From Albidovulum sp. (GTDB lineage Bacteria > Pseudomonadota > Alphaproteobacteria > Rhodobacterales > Rhodobacteraceae), in assembly GCA_028823855.1 (NCBI GenBank), contig JAPPFL010000071.1:1-64000 (forward strand): DNA of 64,000 nucleotides. The letters run 5' to 3'. The translations under genes were made by a program, and so were the position numbers. The notes under the pieces are model-generated. The model did no database searches. It worked only from the letters and a program-made list of their open reading frames with translations, and was not told the DNA's origin. Of the stretch, positions 53,791 through 62,892 are shown one piece after another (the first letter of the stretch is position 1; each line of letters begins with the position of its first letter).

Positions 53791-55614
53791 ATGCGAACTC
53801 TGCCCATGGACAATAAATTCGAAATCCGCGCATGGCAGGCATCCGCTCGCGAGCTAGTCGCGGTCGCGGCTGGAAGAGAACCCGCTAGCCTCGTCCTCCG
53901 GGGCGTGAAGTGGGTAAATGTGCAAAGCCGCGAAATTCTTCCCGGCCAAGACTTAGCGATAGCCGCAGGCAGATTCGCCTATTGCGGATCCGATGCTTCT
54001 CACTGCATCGGCGAAAGTACTGAGGTAGTCGATTGCGACGGCCTTTATGCGGTCCCGGGATTCTGCGACGGGCACATGCATGTGGAATCCGGCATGCTGA
54101 CGCCCGCTCGCTTCGCCGAAGCAGTGATCCCTCACGGTACGACCACGATGTTCGTCGATCCGCACGAGATCGCTAATGTGCTGGGCCTGCACGGCGTGCG
54201 CCTGATGCATGACGAGGCAATTATCCAGCCCGTCAACATGTTCGTACAAATGCCCTCTTGCGCGCCTTCGGCTCCCGGTCTCGAAACTCCCGGAGCGGAG
54301 ATTACGCCTGTCGACGTTGAAGAGGCCATGCGCTGGCCGGGCATCGTGGGACTTGGCGAAATGATGAATTTCGACGGCGTCGCTGCGGGAAATCCGCAAT
54401 TGCTAGCGGAAATAGGGTCGGCGCAGATTGCGGGAAAAACCGTCGGCGGCCACTACGCGTCGCCTGACTTGGGACTCTCCTTCCATGCATATCTCGCGGC
54501 AGGACCGGCCGACGACCACGAAGGCACTCGGGAAATCGACGCTATTTCGAGGGTTCGCCGCGGAATGCGCGCGATGATGCGCCTGGGTTCCGCCTGGTAT
54601 GACGTCGAAAGCCAGATCAAGGCGGTAACCGAACGCGGTATCGACCCGAGAAACTTTATCCTTTGCACCGACGATTGCCATTCCGGCACGCTTGTGGATG
54701 ACGGGCACATGAACCGGGTGATCAAGCACGCGATAAATTGCGGCTGCGACCCGCTGATTGCGATCCAAATGGCTACAATCAATACGGCTACGCATTTCGG
54801 AATGGAGCGCGAACTCGGATCGATCGCGCCCGGCAGGCGCGCGGATGTCGTTTTGACATCCGATCTTTCCGAACTGCCAGTGCTGCAAGTCTACGCGAGA
54901 GGAATCAAGATCGCGGACCGCGGCGAGCTTCTGGTGCAAACTCCGCGTATCGCATGGCCGGAAAGCGCTCGAAAGTCCGTAAAAATCGGCAGGCCGCTGG
55001 CTGCGGACGATTTTCGGGTCCAGTCGCCGCCGGGTGCGAAAACGGTTCGCGCCCGAGTCATCGGCGTCATCGAAAACCAGGCTCCTACACGAGCGCTGGT
55101 CGAGGATCTCGAAGTAGCCGACGGGGCGGTTCAAGGCGATGCAAGCCGGGACGTCTGCTATCTGGCGCTCGTCGACAGGCACCGCGCTTCGGGCAAAATT
55201 GTCAATGGGTTCGTCGGCGGCTTCGGGTACCAGGGCGAAATGGCTATCGCTTCAACCGTGGCTCACGACAGCCACCACATGGTCGTGGTGGGAACGGATC
55301 GCGAAAATATGGCGCTCGCCGCAAATAGGCTCGCGGAAACCGACGGCGGCGTTTCCGTTTGGCGCAGCGGGCGGGAGATCGCGCAAGTTCGGCTTCCCTA
55401 CGCCGGACTCATGTCCGACCGGCCCGCCGAGCAAGTAGCGACGGAAGCCAAAATGATGAACGCCGCCATTTCGGCTTGCGGATGCAGTCTCAACAACGCG
55501 TTCATGCAGCATTCGTTGCTGGCACTGGCCGTGATTCCGGAATTGCGGATTTCGGATATGGGGCTTGTCGACGTTACGCATTTCGAATTGACCGGCCTGT
55601 TTGTCGAGGACTGA
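53791..55614 (+). CDS. ade: Adenine deaminase
   Basis: A 607-aa amidohydrolase-superfamily enzyme that converts adenine to hypoxanthine and ammonia. The metal site starts GFCDGHMHVESGMLTP near residue 93. VDPHEIANVLG near 125 is an Ade-specific block, ILCTDDCHSGTLVDDGHMNR near 290 is the other metal region, and AIASTVAHDSHHMVVVG near 490 is the second-domain signature. The start is at 53791 or at the in-frame ATG at 53806; neither has a strong ribosome site. It ends three bases before the AMP nucleosidase gene. The next gene releases adenine from AMP, so the pair forms two steps of purine salvage. Confidence 0.94.
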   Translation: MRTLPMDNKFEIRAWQASARELVAVAAGREPASLVLRGVKWVNVQSREILPGQDLAIAAGRFAYCGSDASHCIGESTEVVDCDGLYAVPGFCDGHMHVESGMLTPARFAEAVIPHGTTTMFVDPHEIANVLGLHGVRLMHDEAIIQPVNMFVQMPSCAPSAPGLETPGAEITPVDVEEAMRWPGIVGLGEMMNFDGVAAGNPQLLAEIGSAQIAGKTVGGHYASPDLGLSFHAYLAAGPADDHEGTREIDAISRVRRGMRAMMRLGSAWYDVESQIKAVTERGIDPRNFILCTDDCHSGTLVDDGHMNRVIKHAINCGCDPLIAIQMATINTATHFGMERELGSIAPGRRADVVLTSDLSELPVLQVYARGIKIADRGELLVQTPRIAWPESARKSVKIGRPLAADDFRVQSPPGAKTVRARVIGVIENQAPTRALVEDLEVADGAVQGDASRDVCYLALVDRHRASGKIVNGFVGGFGYQGEMAIASTVAHDSHHMVVVGTDRENMALAANRLAETDGGVSVWRSGREIAQVRLPYAGLMSDRPAEQVATEAKMMNAAISACGCSLNNAFMQHSLLALAVIPELRISDMGLVDVTHFELTGLFVED

Positions 55615-55617
55615 TCA

Positions 55618-57111
55618 ATGGATACCGTTCCGCGAATCCAGCCGGTTGACTCGCCGCCGACGCGCGAGCCGCGATTTTGCAATTCCGCCGAGGAAGCCAT
55701 TTCCCAATTGGAGAGCCTGTACGCTGAATCGACAGGATTCCTGCGCGAGAGACTGAAAGAAGCGATCGCCCGAGGCGGAAGCCTGACGCGCTACCGAGCA
55801 TGCTACCCGGAAGTCAGAATCGTTACCAATTCCTATGCGCAAGTAGACAGCAGGCTTTCTTTCGGACACGTATCCGAACCTGGAACCTATGCAACCACTA
55901 TTACGCGCCCGGATTTGTTTCGCGAATACTTGCTTCAGCAAATCGGCCTTCTCCTGGAAAATCACGGCGTGCCCGTAAGCATCGGGCAGTCCGATACGCC
56001 ATTGCCGATTCACTTCGCGATCAGCGACGATACGGAGGCGAAATTTCCCGAGGCGGGGAGCGAAAGCGGGATTGGATTTCCGCTTCGCGACCTGTTCGAC
56101 GTTCCGGATCTCGGCGGCACCAACGACGACATTGTCAATGGCAATCTGACATCGGCAGACGACGGCGCCAAGCCGCTCGCTCCGTTTACGGCGCAGCGGG
56201 TGGACTACTCGCTCGCCCGTCTCAGGCACTACACGGCAACGAGCGAAGAGCATTTTCAGCCATTCGTTCTGTTCACCAACTATCAATTCTACGTTGATGA
56301 ATTCATTCGCTACGCGAGAGACGCGATCGCCGACAAACATTCGGCCTACAGCTCGCTTGTCGCTCCCGGCGACCATATTCTTTCGAATTCGTCGCAGGAC
56401 ATTCCCGCAATTCCGAGAATGCCCCAAATGCCCGCCTACCATCTCGTCCGGGATGATGGAAAGGGAATTACGCTCGTAAACATTGGCGTCGGGCCCTCCA
56501 ACGCCAAGACCGCGACCGATCACATTGCTGTTCTGCGGCCGCGCGCCTGGCTTATGCTGGGTCACTGCGCGGGGCTGCGCAACGGCCAAAGCCTGGGCGA
56601 TTACGTACTGGCCCACGGATATTTGCGTGAAGATCAGGTCTTGGACAAGGATTTGCCTGTCTGGATCCCGGTGCCCGCGCTCGCGGAAATTCAAATCGCG
56701 CTGGAAAGCGCAGTGGAAGAGGTGACCAAGTTCACTGGTTATAACTTGAAGAGAATTATGAGAACGGGAACCGTTGCGACAATCGACAACCGAAATTGGG
56801 AACTCAGAAGCACCTCGGGACCGATCAAAAGACTAAGCCAGTCGCGAGCGATCGCACTGGACATGGAGTCCGCGACGATCGCGGCCAACGGATTTCGGTT
56901 TCGCGTTCCGTACGGCACGCTTCTTTGCGTTTCGGACAAGCCGCTTCACGGCGAGCTCAAGCTGCCGGGAATGGCGACGCAGTTCTATTCTGAACAGGTT
57001 CGCAAGCATCTCAAGATCGGCGTTAAGGCTCTCGAATCCTTGCGCGCGATGCCGCTTGAATTCCTGCATTCGCGCAAGCTCAGAAGCTTCGACGAGACCG
57101 CGTTTCTTTAA
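55618..57111 (+). CDS. amn: AMP nucleosidase
   Basis: A 497-aa enzyme that hydrolyses AMP to adenine and ribose 5-phosphate. The N-terminal regulatory domain (residues about 1-170) includes YPEVRIVTNSYAQVDSRLSF. The catalytic nucleoside-phosphorylase-fold domain has ITLVNIGVGPSNAKTATDHI near 281 and LMLGHCAGLRNGQSLGDYVL near 308. The conserved ALDMESATIAANGFRFRVPY near 418 carries the ribose-binding glutamate. Complete. With adenine deaminase three bases upstream it gives AMP to adenine to hypoxanthine. A xanthine-dehydrogenase-family cluster begins 1.6 kb downstream. Confidence 0.94.
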   Translation: MDTVPRIQPVDSPPTREPRFCNSAEEAISQLESLYAESTGFLRERLKEAIARGGSLTRYRACYPEVRIVTNSYAQVDSRLSFGHVSEPGTYATTITRPDLFREYLLQQIGLLLENHGVPVSIGQSDTPLPIHFAISDDTEAKFPEAGSESGIGFPLRDLFDVPDLGGTNDDIVNGNLTSADDGAKPLAPFTAQRVDYSLARLRHYTATSEEHFQPFVLFTNYQFYVDEFIRYARDAIADKHSAYSSLVAPGDHILSNSSQDIPAIPRMPQMPAYHLVRDDGKGITLVNIGVGPSNAKTATDHIAVLRPRAWLMLGHCAGLRNGQSLGDYVLAHGYLREDQVLDKDLPVWIPVPALAEIQIALESAVEEVTKFTGYNLKRIMRTGTVATIDNRNWELRSTSGPIKRLSQSRAIALDMESATIAANGFRFRVPYGTLLCVSDKPLHGELKLPGMATQFYSEQVRKHLKIGVKALESLRAMPLEFLHSRKLRSFDETAFL

Positions 57112-57407
57112 TTTCGTTATTGGGATCGCCTTGACATAATCCCGCGCAATGCGCGACAGTCGCAATGCTGGCGAAACCGAACGCTGGGACATATGCGGGC
57201 AAGGCGGGAATAGGGCGAAAAATTCGATTTCGACTTGGCTGCCGATAATGTTCATTTTGATATCGGGCGCAATCGACGACTTGTAAGCGTTAGTTTGAAT
57301 GAGCCGGCGAACATAAAATTCGAGATAGGGATTGCAATGGAAATCCAAAAATTGCAAATTTGCCCGATAAATCAACAAAAACGCTAAATTCGAAGAGGAA
57401 TCGCTAA

Positions 57408-57698
57408 ATGGCATTACCCACGTTGAAAAAATCTGAACTCGTGGCGAAAGTTGCAGAAGCATCGGGCTTGACGAAAATAGATTCCGCGAAGGCATTGGAT
57501 GGTCTTTGCGCTGTCATTAGAGATGAAGTTGTCGGCGGAAATGCGGTCATGCTTCCAGGTATTGGCAAGATTCAGTGTCGAGACCGAGGCGAAAGAACTA
57601 TTCGAAATCCGGCAACCGGCGATTCCATGGTGAAACCGGCGGACCGTGCGGTAAAAGTCACGATTTCCAAGGCTTTCAAGGATGCTGCCAACAGCTGA
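57408..57698 (+). CDS. HU-family DNA-binding protein
   Basis: A 96-aa nucleoid protein. LKKSELVAKVAEASGLTKID forms the N-terminal helices, VMLPGIGKIQCRDRGERTIR the beta saddle, and NPATGDSMVKPADRAVKVTI the DNA-binding arm (the usual NPxTG(E/K) motif) and C-terminal helix. AGAGGA precedes the ATG, and the 295-base upstream region is AT-rich, as expected for a well-expressed gene with its own promoter. It bends and compacts DNA. Confidence 0.93.
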   Translation: MALPTLKKSELVAKVAEASGLTKIDSAKALDGLCAVIRDEVVGGNAVMLPGIGKIQCRDRGERTIRNPATGDSMVKPADRAVKVTISKAFKDAANS

Positions 57699-57783
57699 CA
57701 ACCGAGCAGGTAGTTTAATTTCGGTATAGTCGTTTGCCGATTAGGAAGTTGATCCGCTGACATCGCCACAAGTTAGTTGATCA

Positions 57784-58656
57784 ATGGATTTTCGCGCTCT
57801 CGCGAGCGGCATTGCCTTTGCGCTAATTTGGTCGAGCGCGTTCAGCTCGGCCAGAATAATTGTACTTGAAGCCCCACCGTTCACGTCGCTGGCGATTCGA
57901 TTCGCTATCTCCGGATCCATAGGAATCGCCATTGCCGCGTGCCTCGGCCAGACCATTCGGCTAACGCGCGATCAGTGGCGCGCAACCGCGGTTTTCGGCA
58001 CTTGCCAAAATGCGATCTATCTCGGCGTCAATTTCGTCGCGATGCAATGGATAGCGGCGTCTCTTGCGGCGATAATCGCGTCCACGATGCCGCTGATCGT
58101 TGCCTTTTTCAACCGAGTCATCTTCAGGGAAAGAATCGGCCGCATGGGCGCATTCGGCTTAATTGCCGGATTTCTGGGCGTTGTGCTCGTGGTTTCAGAC
58201 CGGCTGGACGCCTCCGCCGAATTGGCGGGCATAGTGCTTTGCATTCTGGGAGTCCTTGGACTGAGCATTGCCACGCTGACCGTTCGTAACGCCGTGTCAG
58301 GCGGAAACCTGCTTATGATCGTTGGACTCCAAATGCTTGTAGGGTGCGCAATACTCGCCGTTCCGGCCGCTATTTTCGAAACCTGGAACGTGGAGTGGTC
58401 CTTGAAGCTCGGCGCGGCTTTCGCGTATTCAATTCTGGTTCCGGGATTGATCGCTACATGGATTTGGTTTCAACTCGTCGACCGGGTCGGAGCCACGCGC
58501 GCGTCCGCTTTTCATTTCCTTAATCCGTTTTTTGGAGTAGCGGTAGCCGCCGCGCTTCTTGGCGAATCGATGGACCTGGGCGATATAGGAGGCGTCGCCG
58601 TGATTTCGGCGGGAATTCTCGCGGTGCAGCTTTCCAAAAGGAAGAGCACAGCGTAA
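57784..58656 (+). CDS. EamA/DMT-superfamily transporter
   Basis: A 290-aa inner-membrane protein with ten hydrophobic segments in two repeated EamA halves. The first begins GIAFALIWSSAFSSARIIVL and contains WRATAVFGTCQNAIYLGVNF. The second contains PGLIATWIWFQLVDRVGATR and a conserved AFHFLNPFFGVAVAA segment. Such proteins usually export amino acids, nucleobases or other metabolites. It lies between HU and the molybdenum hydroxylase cluster on the same strand. Purine or amino-acid export is possible but not shown. Confidence 0.9.
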   Translation: MDFRALASGIAFALIWSSAFSSARIIVLEAPPFTSLAIRFAISGSIGIAIAACLGQTIRLTRDQWRATAVFGTCQNAIYLGVNFVAMQWIAASLAAIIASTMPLIVAFFNRVIFRERIGRMGAFGLIAGFLGVVLVVSDRLDASAELAGIVLCILGVLGLSIATLTVRNAVSGGNLLMIVGLQMLVGCAILAVPAAIFETWNVEWSLKLGAAFAYSILVPGLIATWIWFQLVDRVGATRASAFHFLNPFFGVAVAAALLGESMDLGDIGGVAVISAGILAVQLSKRKSTA

Positions 58657-58694
58657 ACACTAAATTTGTCTCCCTTTGAAAGGAGGAACGCAAA

Positions 58695-59552
58695 ATGAGA
58701 TATTTGGCGCCGGCGAGCGTCGACGAAGCAGTTTCGGCATTGGCTGCGGAACCGGGGAAAACCGGGATTCTGGCCGGCGGAACCGACCTTCTCGTTCAGA
58801 TGAAAACCGGCCTGATCGAGCCGGACTTGATCGTCGATATCAAGAAAATTAACGATCTCAATGCGATACGTCGAGAAAATGGCGGATTTAGAATCGGCGC
58901 CGGCGTTTCCGGCGCGCAAATGGGCGAGCACGCCGAACTGGCAAGAGCATGGCCTGGCGTAGTTGAATCCGTAAACCTGATCGGATCGACCCAGATTCAG
59001 GGCCGTGCTACCGCCGCCGGCAATCTATGCAATGCCTCGCCGGCGGCGGACAGCGTTCCGGCCTTGATCGCCGCTTCGGCGGTCGCCTCGGTCGCTGGAC
59101 CCGGCGGAACCCGCGAAATCGCGGTTGAGGACTTTATTGCAGCTCCTGGGCAGAGCGTCTTGGAAAAGGGCGAAATCGTGGTATCGCTGTTTTTGCCTAG
59201 TCGTCCCGAACACGCTTCCGACGCCTACGAGCGCTTCATTCCACGCACGGAAATGGATATTGCGGTTGTCGGAGTCGGCATTAGCGTCGACACCAGCGCC
59301 GAAGGCGAAGTAAAGAACGCGCGAGTCGGGATCGGAGCCGTTGCTCCTACTCCGCTGCTAGTCAACGAAGCCGCCGATGCTATCGTCGGCACGAAATTGG
59401 ACGAGGAAGCCCTGGAACGCTGCGCTTCCGCCGCCATGGCAGCATGCAGCCCGATCAACGACAAGCGGGGAACAATTGATTTTCGTATCAAGGTCGCCGG
59501 AGCACTTGCCAAAAGAGTCGCCAAGCGAGCCTACTGCCGAGCGAGAGGATAA
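58695..59552 (+). CDS. Xanthine-dehydrogenase-family FAD-binding subunit (CoxM type)
   Basis: A 285-aa FAD subunit of a molybdenum hydroxylase. The FAD-pyrophosphate loop AGGTDLLVQMKTGLIEPDLI is at about residues 31-50 and the second loop, TAAGNLCNASPAADSVPALI, at about 112-131. A C-terminal CO-deh_flav_C domain follows, ending AKRVAKRAY. It passes electrons between the 2Fe-2S subunit and the final acceptor. AAAGGAGG lies before the ATG. It is followed by two bases and then the small subunit, in the usual medium-small-large order. Confidence 0.94.
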   Translation: MRYLAPASVDEAVSALAAEPGKTGILAGGTDLLVQMKTGLIEPDLIVDIKKINDLNAIRRENGGFRIGAGVSGAQMGEHAELARAWPGVVESVNLIGSTQIQGRATAAGNLCNASPAADSVPALIAASAVASVAGPGGTREIAVEDFIAAPGQSVLEKGEIVVSLFLPSRPEHASDAYERFIPRTEMDIAVVGVGISVDTSAEGEVKNARVGIGAVAPTPLLVNEAADAIVGTKLDEEALERCASAAMAACSPINDKRGTIDFRIKVAGALAKRVAKRAYCRARG

Positions 59553-59554
59553 CA

Positions 59555-60028
59555 ATGAGCAATATTCATGTAAGCGCCACCGTCAATGGCGACGCGGTGG
59601 AATTTCTTTGCGAACCGGACGAGTCGCTATTGGACTCCCTTCGCGACCGCCTGGCTCTAACGGGGTCGAAGGAAGGGTGCGGCACCGGCGATTGCGGCGC
59701 TTGCAGCGTCGTACTGGACGGCAGGCTGGTTTGCTCCTGCCTGGTGCTGGGCGCGGAAGCCGACGGGCGCACGATCGAAACGATCGAGGGCGTCGCGGAC
59801 GGCGACGATCTCCATCCGCTGCAGCAAAAGTTTCTGGACCACGCCGCGCTTCAGTGCGGGATTTGCACGCCGGGATTCCTGGTTGCGGCGAAAGCGCTGC
59901 TGGAACGGAATCCCGATCCCGATGAAACGGAAATTCGCTATTGGCTTGCCGGCAATTTGTGCCGGTGCACCGGCTATGACAAAATTGTCAGGGCGGTTAT
60001 GGATGCGGCTGAAGAAATGAGGCAATGA
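59555..60028 (+). CDS. Xanthine-dehydrogenase-family 2Fe-2S subunit (CoxS type)
   Basis: A 157-aa iron-sulfur subunit with two 2Fe-2S clusters. The plant-type cluster has the motif EGCGTGDCGACSVVLDGRLV followed by a further cysteine (SC). The helical cluster domain has QCGICTPGFL and NLCRCTGYDKIV. All eight cysteine ligands are present. It relays electrons from the molybdenum subunit to FAD. It starts two bases after the FAD subunit and ends one base before the large subunit. Confidence 0.95.
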   Translation: MSNIHVSATVNGDAVEFLCEPDESLLDSLRDRLALTGSKEGCGTGDCGACSVVLDGRLVCSCLVLGAEADGRTIETIEGVADGDDLHPLQQKFLDHAALQCGICTPGFLVAAKALLERNPDPDETEIRYWLAGNLCRCTGYDKIVRAVMDAAEEMRQ

Positions 60029-60029
60029 A

Positions 60030-62294
60030 ATGAACAAAATCGACGACATTTCCGGAACCGAGTACAAATACGTCGGCACACGCCCGGTCCGCCCGGACGG
60101 CGTGGACAAAGTTACGGGCAAAGCTCAATTCGGCGCGGACCTCTACGCGCCGGGAATGCTATTCGCAAAGATCCTGCGTTCGCCGCACGCGCATGCGCGA
60201 ATTCTAAGCGTAAACACAGACAAGGCCGAAGCGCTCGACGGCGTCAAAGCCGTCTTGACATATGCCGATCTAGAACTGGGCGACGGCGGACACGATCTCG
60301 AAGACGACATGAATCACGTCCTCGAAAACGTTATGGCGCGCGGCAAGGCGCTCTACGACGGGCATGCGGTTGCCGCGGTCGCGGCCAATTCCGCGAGCAT
60401 CGCCAAAAGGGCGCTGAAACTGATAGACGTGGAATACGAGGTTCTGCCGCACGTCACGGATATCGAGAAAGCCATCGCTCCGGACGCTCCGATTATACAC
60501 GAGGACATGTACACGCAGGACATGGACCCGAAACCGGAAAAGCCATCCAATGTCGCCCGGCGCATGGAAATCGGCCACGGCGATATCGAAGCTGGATTCG
60601 AGAAGGCGGACTTTATTTTCGAGCGAAGATTCAGAACCGAGGCGGCTCATCAGGGCTATATCGAACCCCATGCATGCCTTGCGAACTACCGCAGCGACGG
60701 CCATGCGGAAATCTGGTGCTGCACGCAGGGGCATTTCATGGTGAGGAGCGCTTGCGCCGCCTTGCTTGGAATGGATCTTTCCAAGCTGCGCGTTACCGCT
60801 TCGGAAATCGGCGGCGGTTTCGGCGGGAAAACCACGGTATTCATTGAACCCGTCGCGCTCGCCCTTTCCCGCAAGTGCGGACGCCCGGTCAAGCTAGTCA
60901 TGGACCGGGACGAAGTCTTTCGAGCCTCCGGGCCTACGCCTAGCAGCGTCATCGATGTCAAGATCGGAGCGAACAAGGAAGGCGTGATTACCGCGGGTTT
61001 TGCCGAGCTTTGGTTCCAGGGCGGCGCATTTCCAGGTTCGGTAATCGATCTGGGAGCCATGTGCTCATTCGCTTGCTACAACTTGGAGAACGTAAAGGCG
61101 ATCGGGTGGGATGTCGTGGTCAACCGTCCGAAGAGCGCCGCCTATCGCGCTCCCGGAGCGCCGATGGCCGCATTCGCGGTCGAAAGCGCGCTTGACGATC
61201 TTGCGGATAGAATCGGAATCGACCCGATCGATTTCCGGCTGAAAAACGCGGCCGAAGAGGGAACTATTGCCTCTTTCGGACCGAAATTCCGTCGAATAGG
61301 CCTTAAGGAAACGCTCGAAGCGGCGAAGGCGTCGGATCACTACAACTCGCAGCTCGGACCGAACCAGGGTCGCGGAGTCGCCAGCGGATTCTGGTTCAAC
61401 TTCGGCGGCACGACGAGTGCTTCGATAAAGATTGAACTCGACGGGACTGCCGTGGTGACGGTAGGCACTCCGGACATCGGAGGATCGCGCGCGTCCATGT
61501 GCCAGATGGCTGCGGAAACTCTCGGCATTCCGTATGAAGACGTTCGCTGCATAGTCGCCGATACGTCGTCGCTTCCCTACAGCGCCACGACAGAAGGCAG
61601 CCGCACGACCCATTCATCGGGCATGGCGACCGTTTATGCCGCTCAGAACGCGATTGGCGTGATGTGTTCGCGAGCGGCTATGATTTGGGGAATACCGGAA
61701 GATGCCGTCGACTGGAAGGACGGCCACGCGCGCCCGTCCGGCGCGAACGCCGGGGATTTCGAACCCATGTCGCTAGCGGAAATAGCTAAAAAGGCGCATG
61801 AAACCGGCGGGCCTATCGCTGGCCACTGCGAATTCGAAGCCGGCAAAGTCGGTCAGAGCTTCGGCACCCATATCGCGGACGCCGAGATCGATCCCGAAAC
61901 CGGCTTCACCAAAATCGTGCGATACACCGTGATCCAGGATGCAGGCCGGGCCATACATCCGAGCTATGTGGAAGGCCAATACCAGGGAGGCGCTGTACAG
62001 GGCATCGGCTGGGCGCTGAACGAAGAGTATATCTACGGCGAAGACGGAAGGCTTCAGAATGCCGGCTTTCTCGACTACAGGATGCCGGTTTGCTCGGATG
62101 TTCCGATGATCGAAACAGAGATCGTCGAGGTGCCAAATACCGGACATCCGTTCGGCGTTCGAGGGGTCGGCGAAACGCCGATCGCGCCGCCTTTAGGAGC
62201 GATCGGCAACGCCCTTTCGCATGCGATCGGAAGGCGAATGGACACTATTCCGATGTCTCCGCCGCGAGTGCTTGAAGCCGTCAACGGCGGCTGA
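60030..62294 (+). CDS. Xanthine-dehydrogenase-family molybdopterin-binding subunit
   Basis: A 754-aa catalytic subunit. The cofactor loop ASEIGGGFGGKTTVFIEP is at about residues 252-269. The substrate-channel motif AAYRAPGAPM near 370 is of xanthine-dehydrogenase-like type, not the AYRCSFR of form I CO dehydrogenase. The catalytic glutamate is in RGVGETPIAPPLG near 725. It hydroxylates a heteroaromatic or aldehyde substrate, and with AMP nucleosidase and adenine deaminase just upstream, hypoxanthine is a candidate. Nicotinate-, quinoline- or aldehyde-type oxidations are equally possible for the family. Complete. Confidence 0.94.
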   Translation: MNKIDDISGTEYKYVGTRPVRPDGVDKVTGKAQFGADLYAPGMLFAKILRSPHAHARILSVNTDKAEALDGVKAVLTYADLELGDGGHDLEDDMNHVLENVMARGKALYDGHAVAAVAANSASIAKRALKLIDVEYEVLPHVTDIEKAIAPDAPIIHEDMYTQDMDPKPEKPSNVARRMEIGHGDIEAGFEKADFIFERRFRTEAAHQGYIEPHACLANYRSDGHAEIWCCTQGHFMVRSACAALLGMDLSKLRVTASEIGGGFGGKTTVFIEPVALALSRKCGRPVKLVMDRDEVFRASGPTPSSVIDVKIGANKEGVITAGFAELWFQGGAFPGSVIDLGAMCSFACYNLENVKAIGWDVVVNRPKSAAYRAPGAPMAAFAVESALDDLADRIGIDPIDFRLKNAAEEGTIASFGPKFRRIGLKETLEAAKASDHYNSQLGPNQGRGVASGFWFNFGGTTSASIKIELDGTAVVTVGTPDIGGSRASMCQMAAETLGIPYEDVRCIVADTSSLPYSATTEGSRTTHSSGMATVYAAQNAIGVMCSRAAMIWGIPEDAVDWKDGHARPSGANAGDFEPMSLAEIAKKAHETGGPIAGHCEFEAGKVGQSFGTHIADAEIDPETGFTKIVRYTVIQDAGRAIHPSYVEGQYQGGAVQGIGWALNEEYIYGEDGRLQNAGFLDYRMPVCSDVPMIETEIVEVPNTGHPFGVRGVGETPIAPPLGAIGNALSHAIGRRMDTIPMSPPRVLEAVNGG

Positions 62295-62307
62295 GCCGAG
62301 CAGTTCG

Positions 62308-62553
62308 GTGGTGAAGGTTCATCTATGGAGTTCCGCGCGATCCGTTCTTGACGGAGCCGAAAGCTTGGAACTCGAAGCTAAAAACGCGCGCGAGCTGCTG
62401 CAGCGGCTCGGCGCGGAATATCCCGCCCTGCAACCGCAGATAGAAAAGGGCGTAGCGGTCTCGATCGACGGAATAATTCACAACAACCCGTCCTTTCAGC
62501 CAATAGACGACGACAGCGAAATTTTCCTATTGCCGAGGATGGCCGGGGGTTAG
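62308..62553 (+). CDS. MoaD/ThiS-family small sulfur-carrier-like protein
   Basis: An 81-aa protein starting at tandem GTG codons 13 bases after the large subunit. It has the ubiquitin-like pattern of MoaD: KVHLWSSARSVLDGAESLEL, then ARELLQRLGAEYPALQPQIE, then VSIDGIIHNNPSFQPIDDDS, and the terminal Gly-Gly needed for thiocarboxylate formation (RMAGG). MoaD gives sulfur to molybdopterin, the cofactor of the enzyme encoded directly upstream. No moaE or moeB is nearby. It may serve this cofactor or another sulfur transfer. Confidence 0.8.
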   Translation: MVKVHLWSSARSVLDGAESLELEAKNARELLQRLGAEYPALQPQIEKGVAVSIDGIIHNNPSFQPIDDDSEIFLLPRMAGG

Positions 62554-62892
62554 GCAACTCGTCGCCGGTGATTGATCGAGCGGGACGGTCAAAAATTTGC
62601 GCGGATTCTGAAACTATAATTGTAAATTCGGGCGCTCGGCCAGTTAGCGCGAGCTAATTCGTGCCGAGGTCTGAAGAGGATTTCGGCCCGTTGCCGCTTC
62701 CGCGCCGCTATTGGGATCAACGCCGCGACGCTTGCATCATTCGAAGACTATCGAAGACTATCGAAAAATTTCAAGAGCCCTTCCAAAAGTCGTTCGCGGA
62801 TCGGGCGGCACAGAATGCTTGCGAACTATTTTCCTCAAGCGTGAACGATTCAGCGACCGGGAAATAGCCGATCGAGTTCCAAGCCGTCTATT
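62554..62892. other. Intergenic region between the molybdenum hydroxylase cluster and aroC
   Basis: About 340 bases between convergent genes. It includes a short tandem repeat, TCGAAGACTA twice followed by TCGAA, at 62741-62765. No gene is recognised; two short plus-strand frames look like chance. Confidence 0.4.

Noticed and set aside
60030-62294. Aerobic CO dehydrogenase large subunit
   Set aside because: The diagnostic AYRCSFR loop is absent; the protein has AAYRAPGAP, which fits xanthine-dehydrogenase-like enzymes.
62741-62765. The 10-bp tandem repeat as a CRISPR-like or origin iteron array
   Set aside because: Only two full units and a partial third, without spacers, and no replication or Cas genes nearby.
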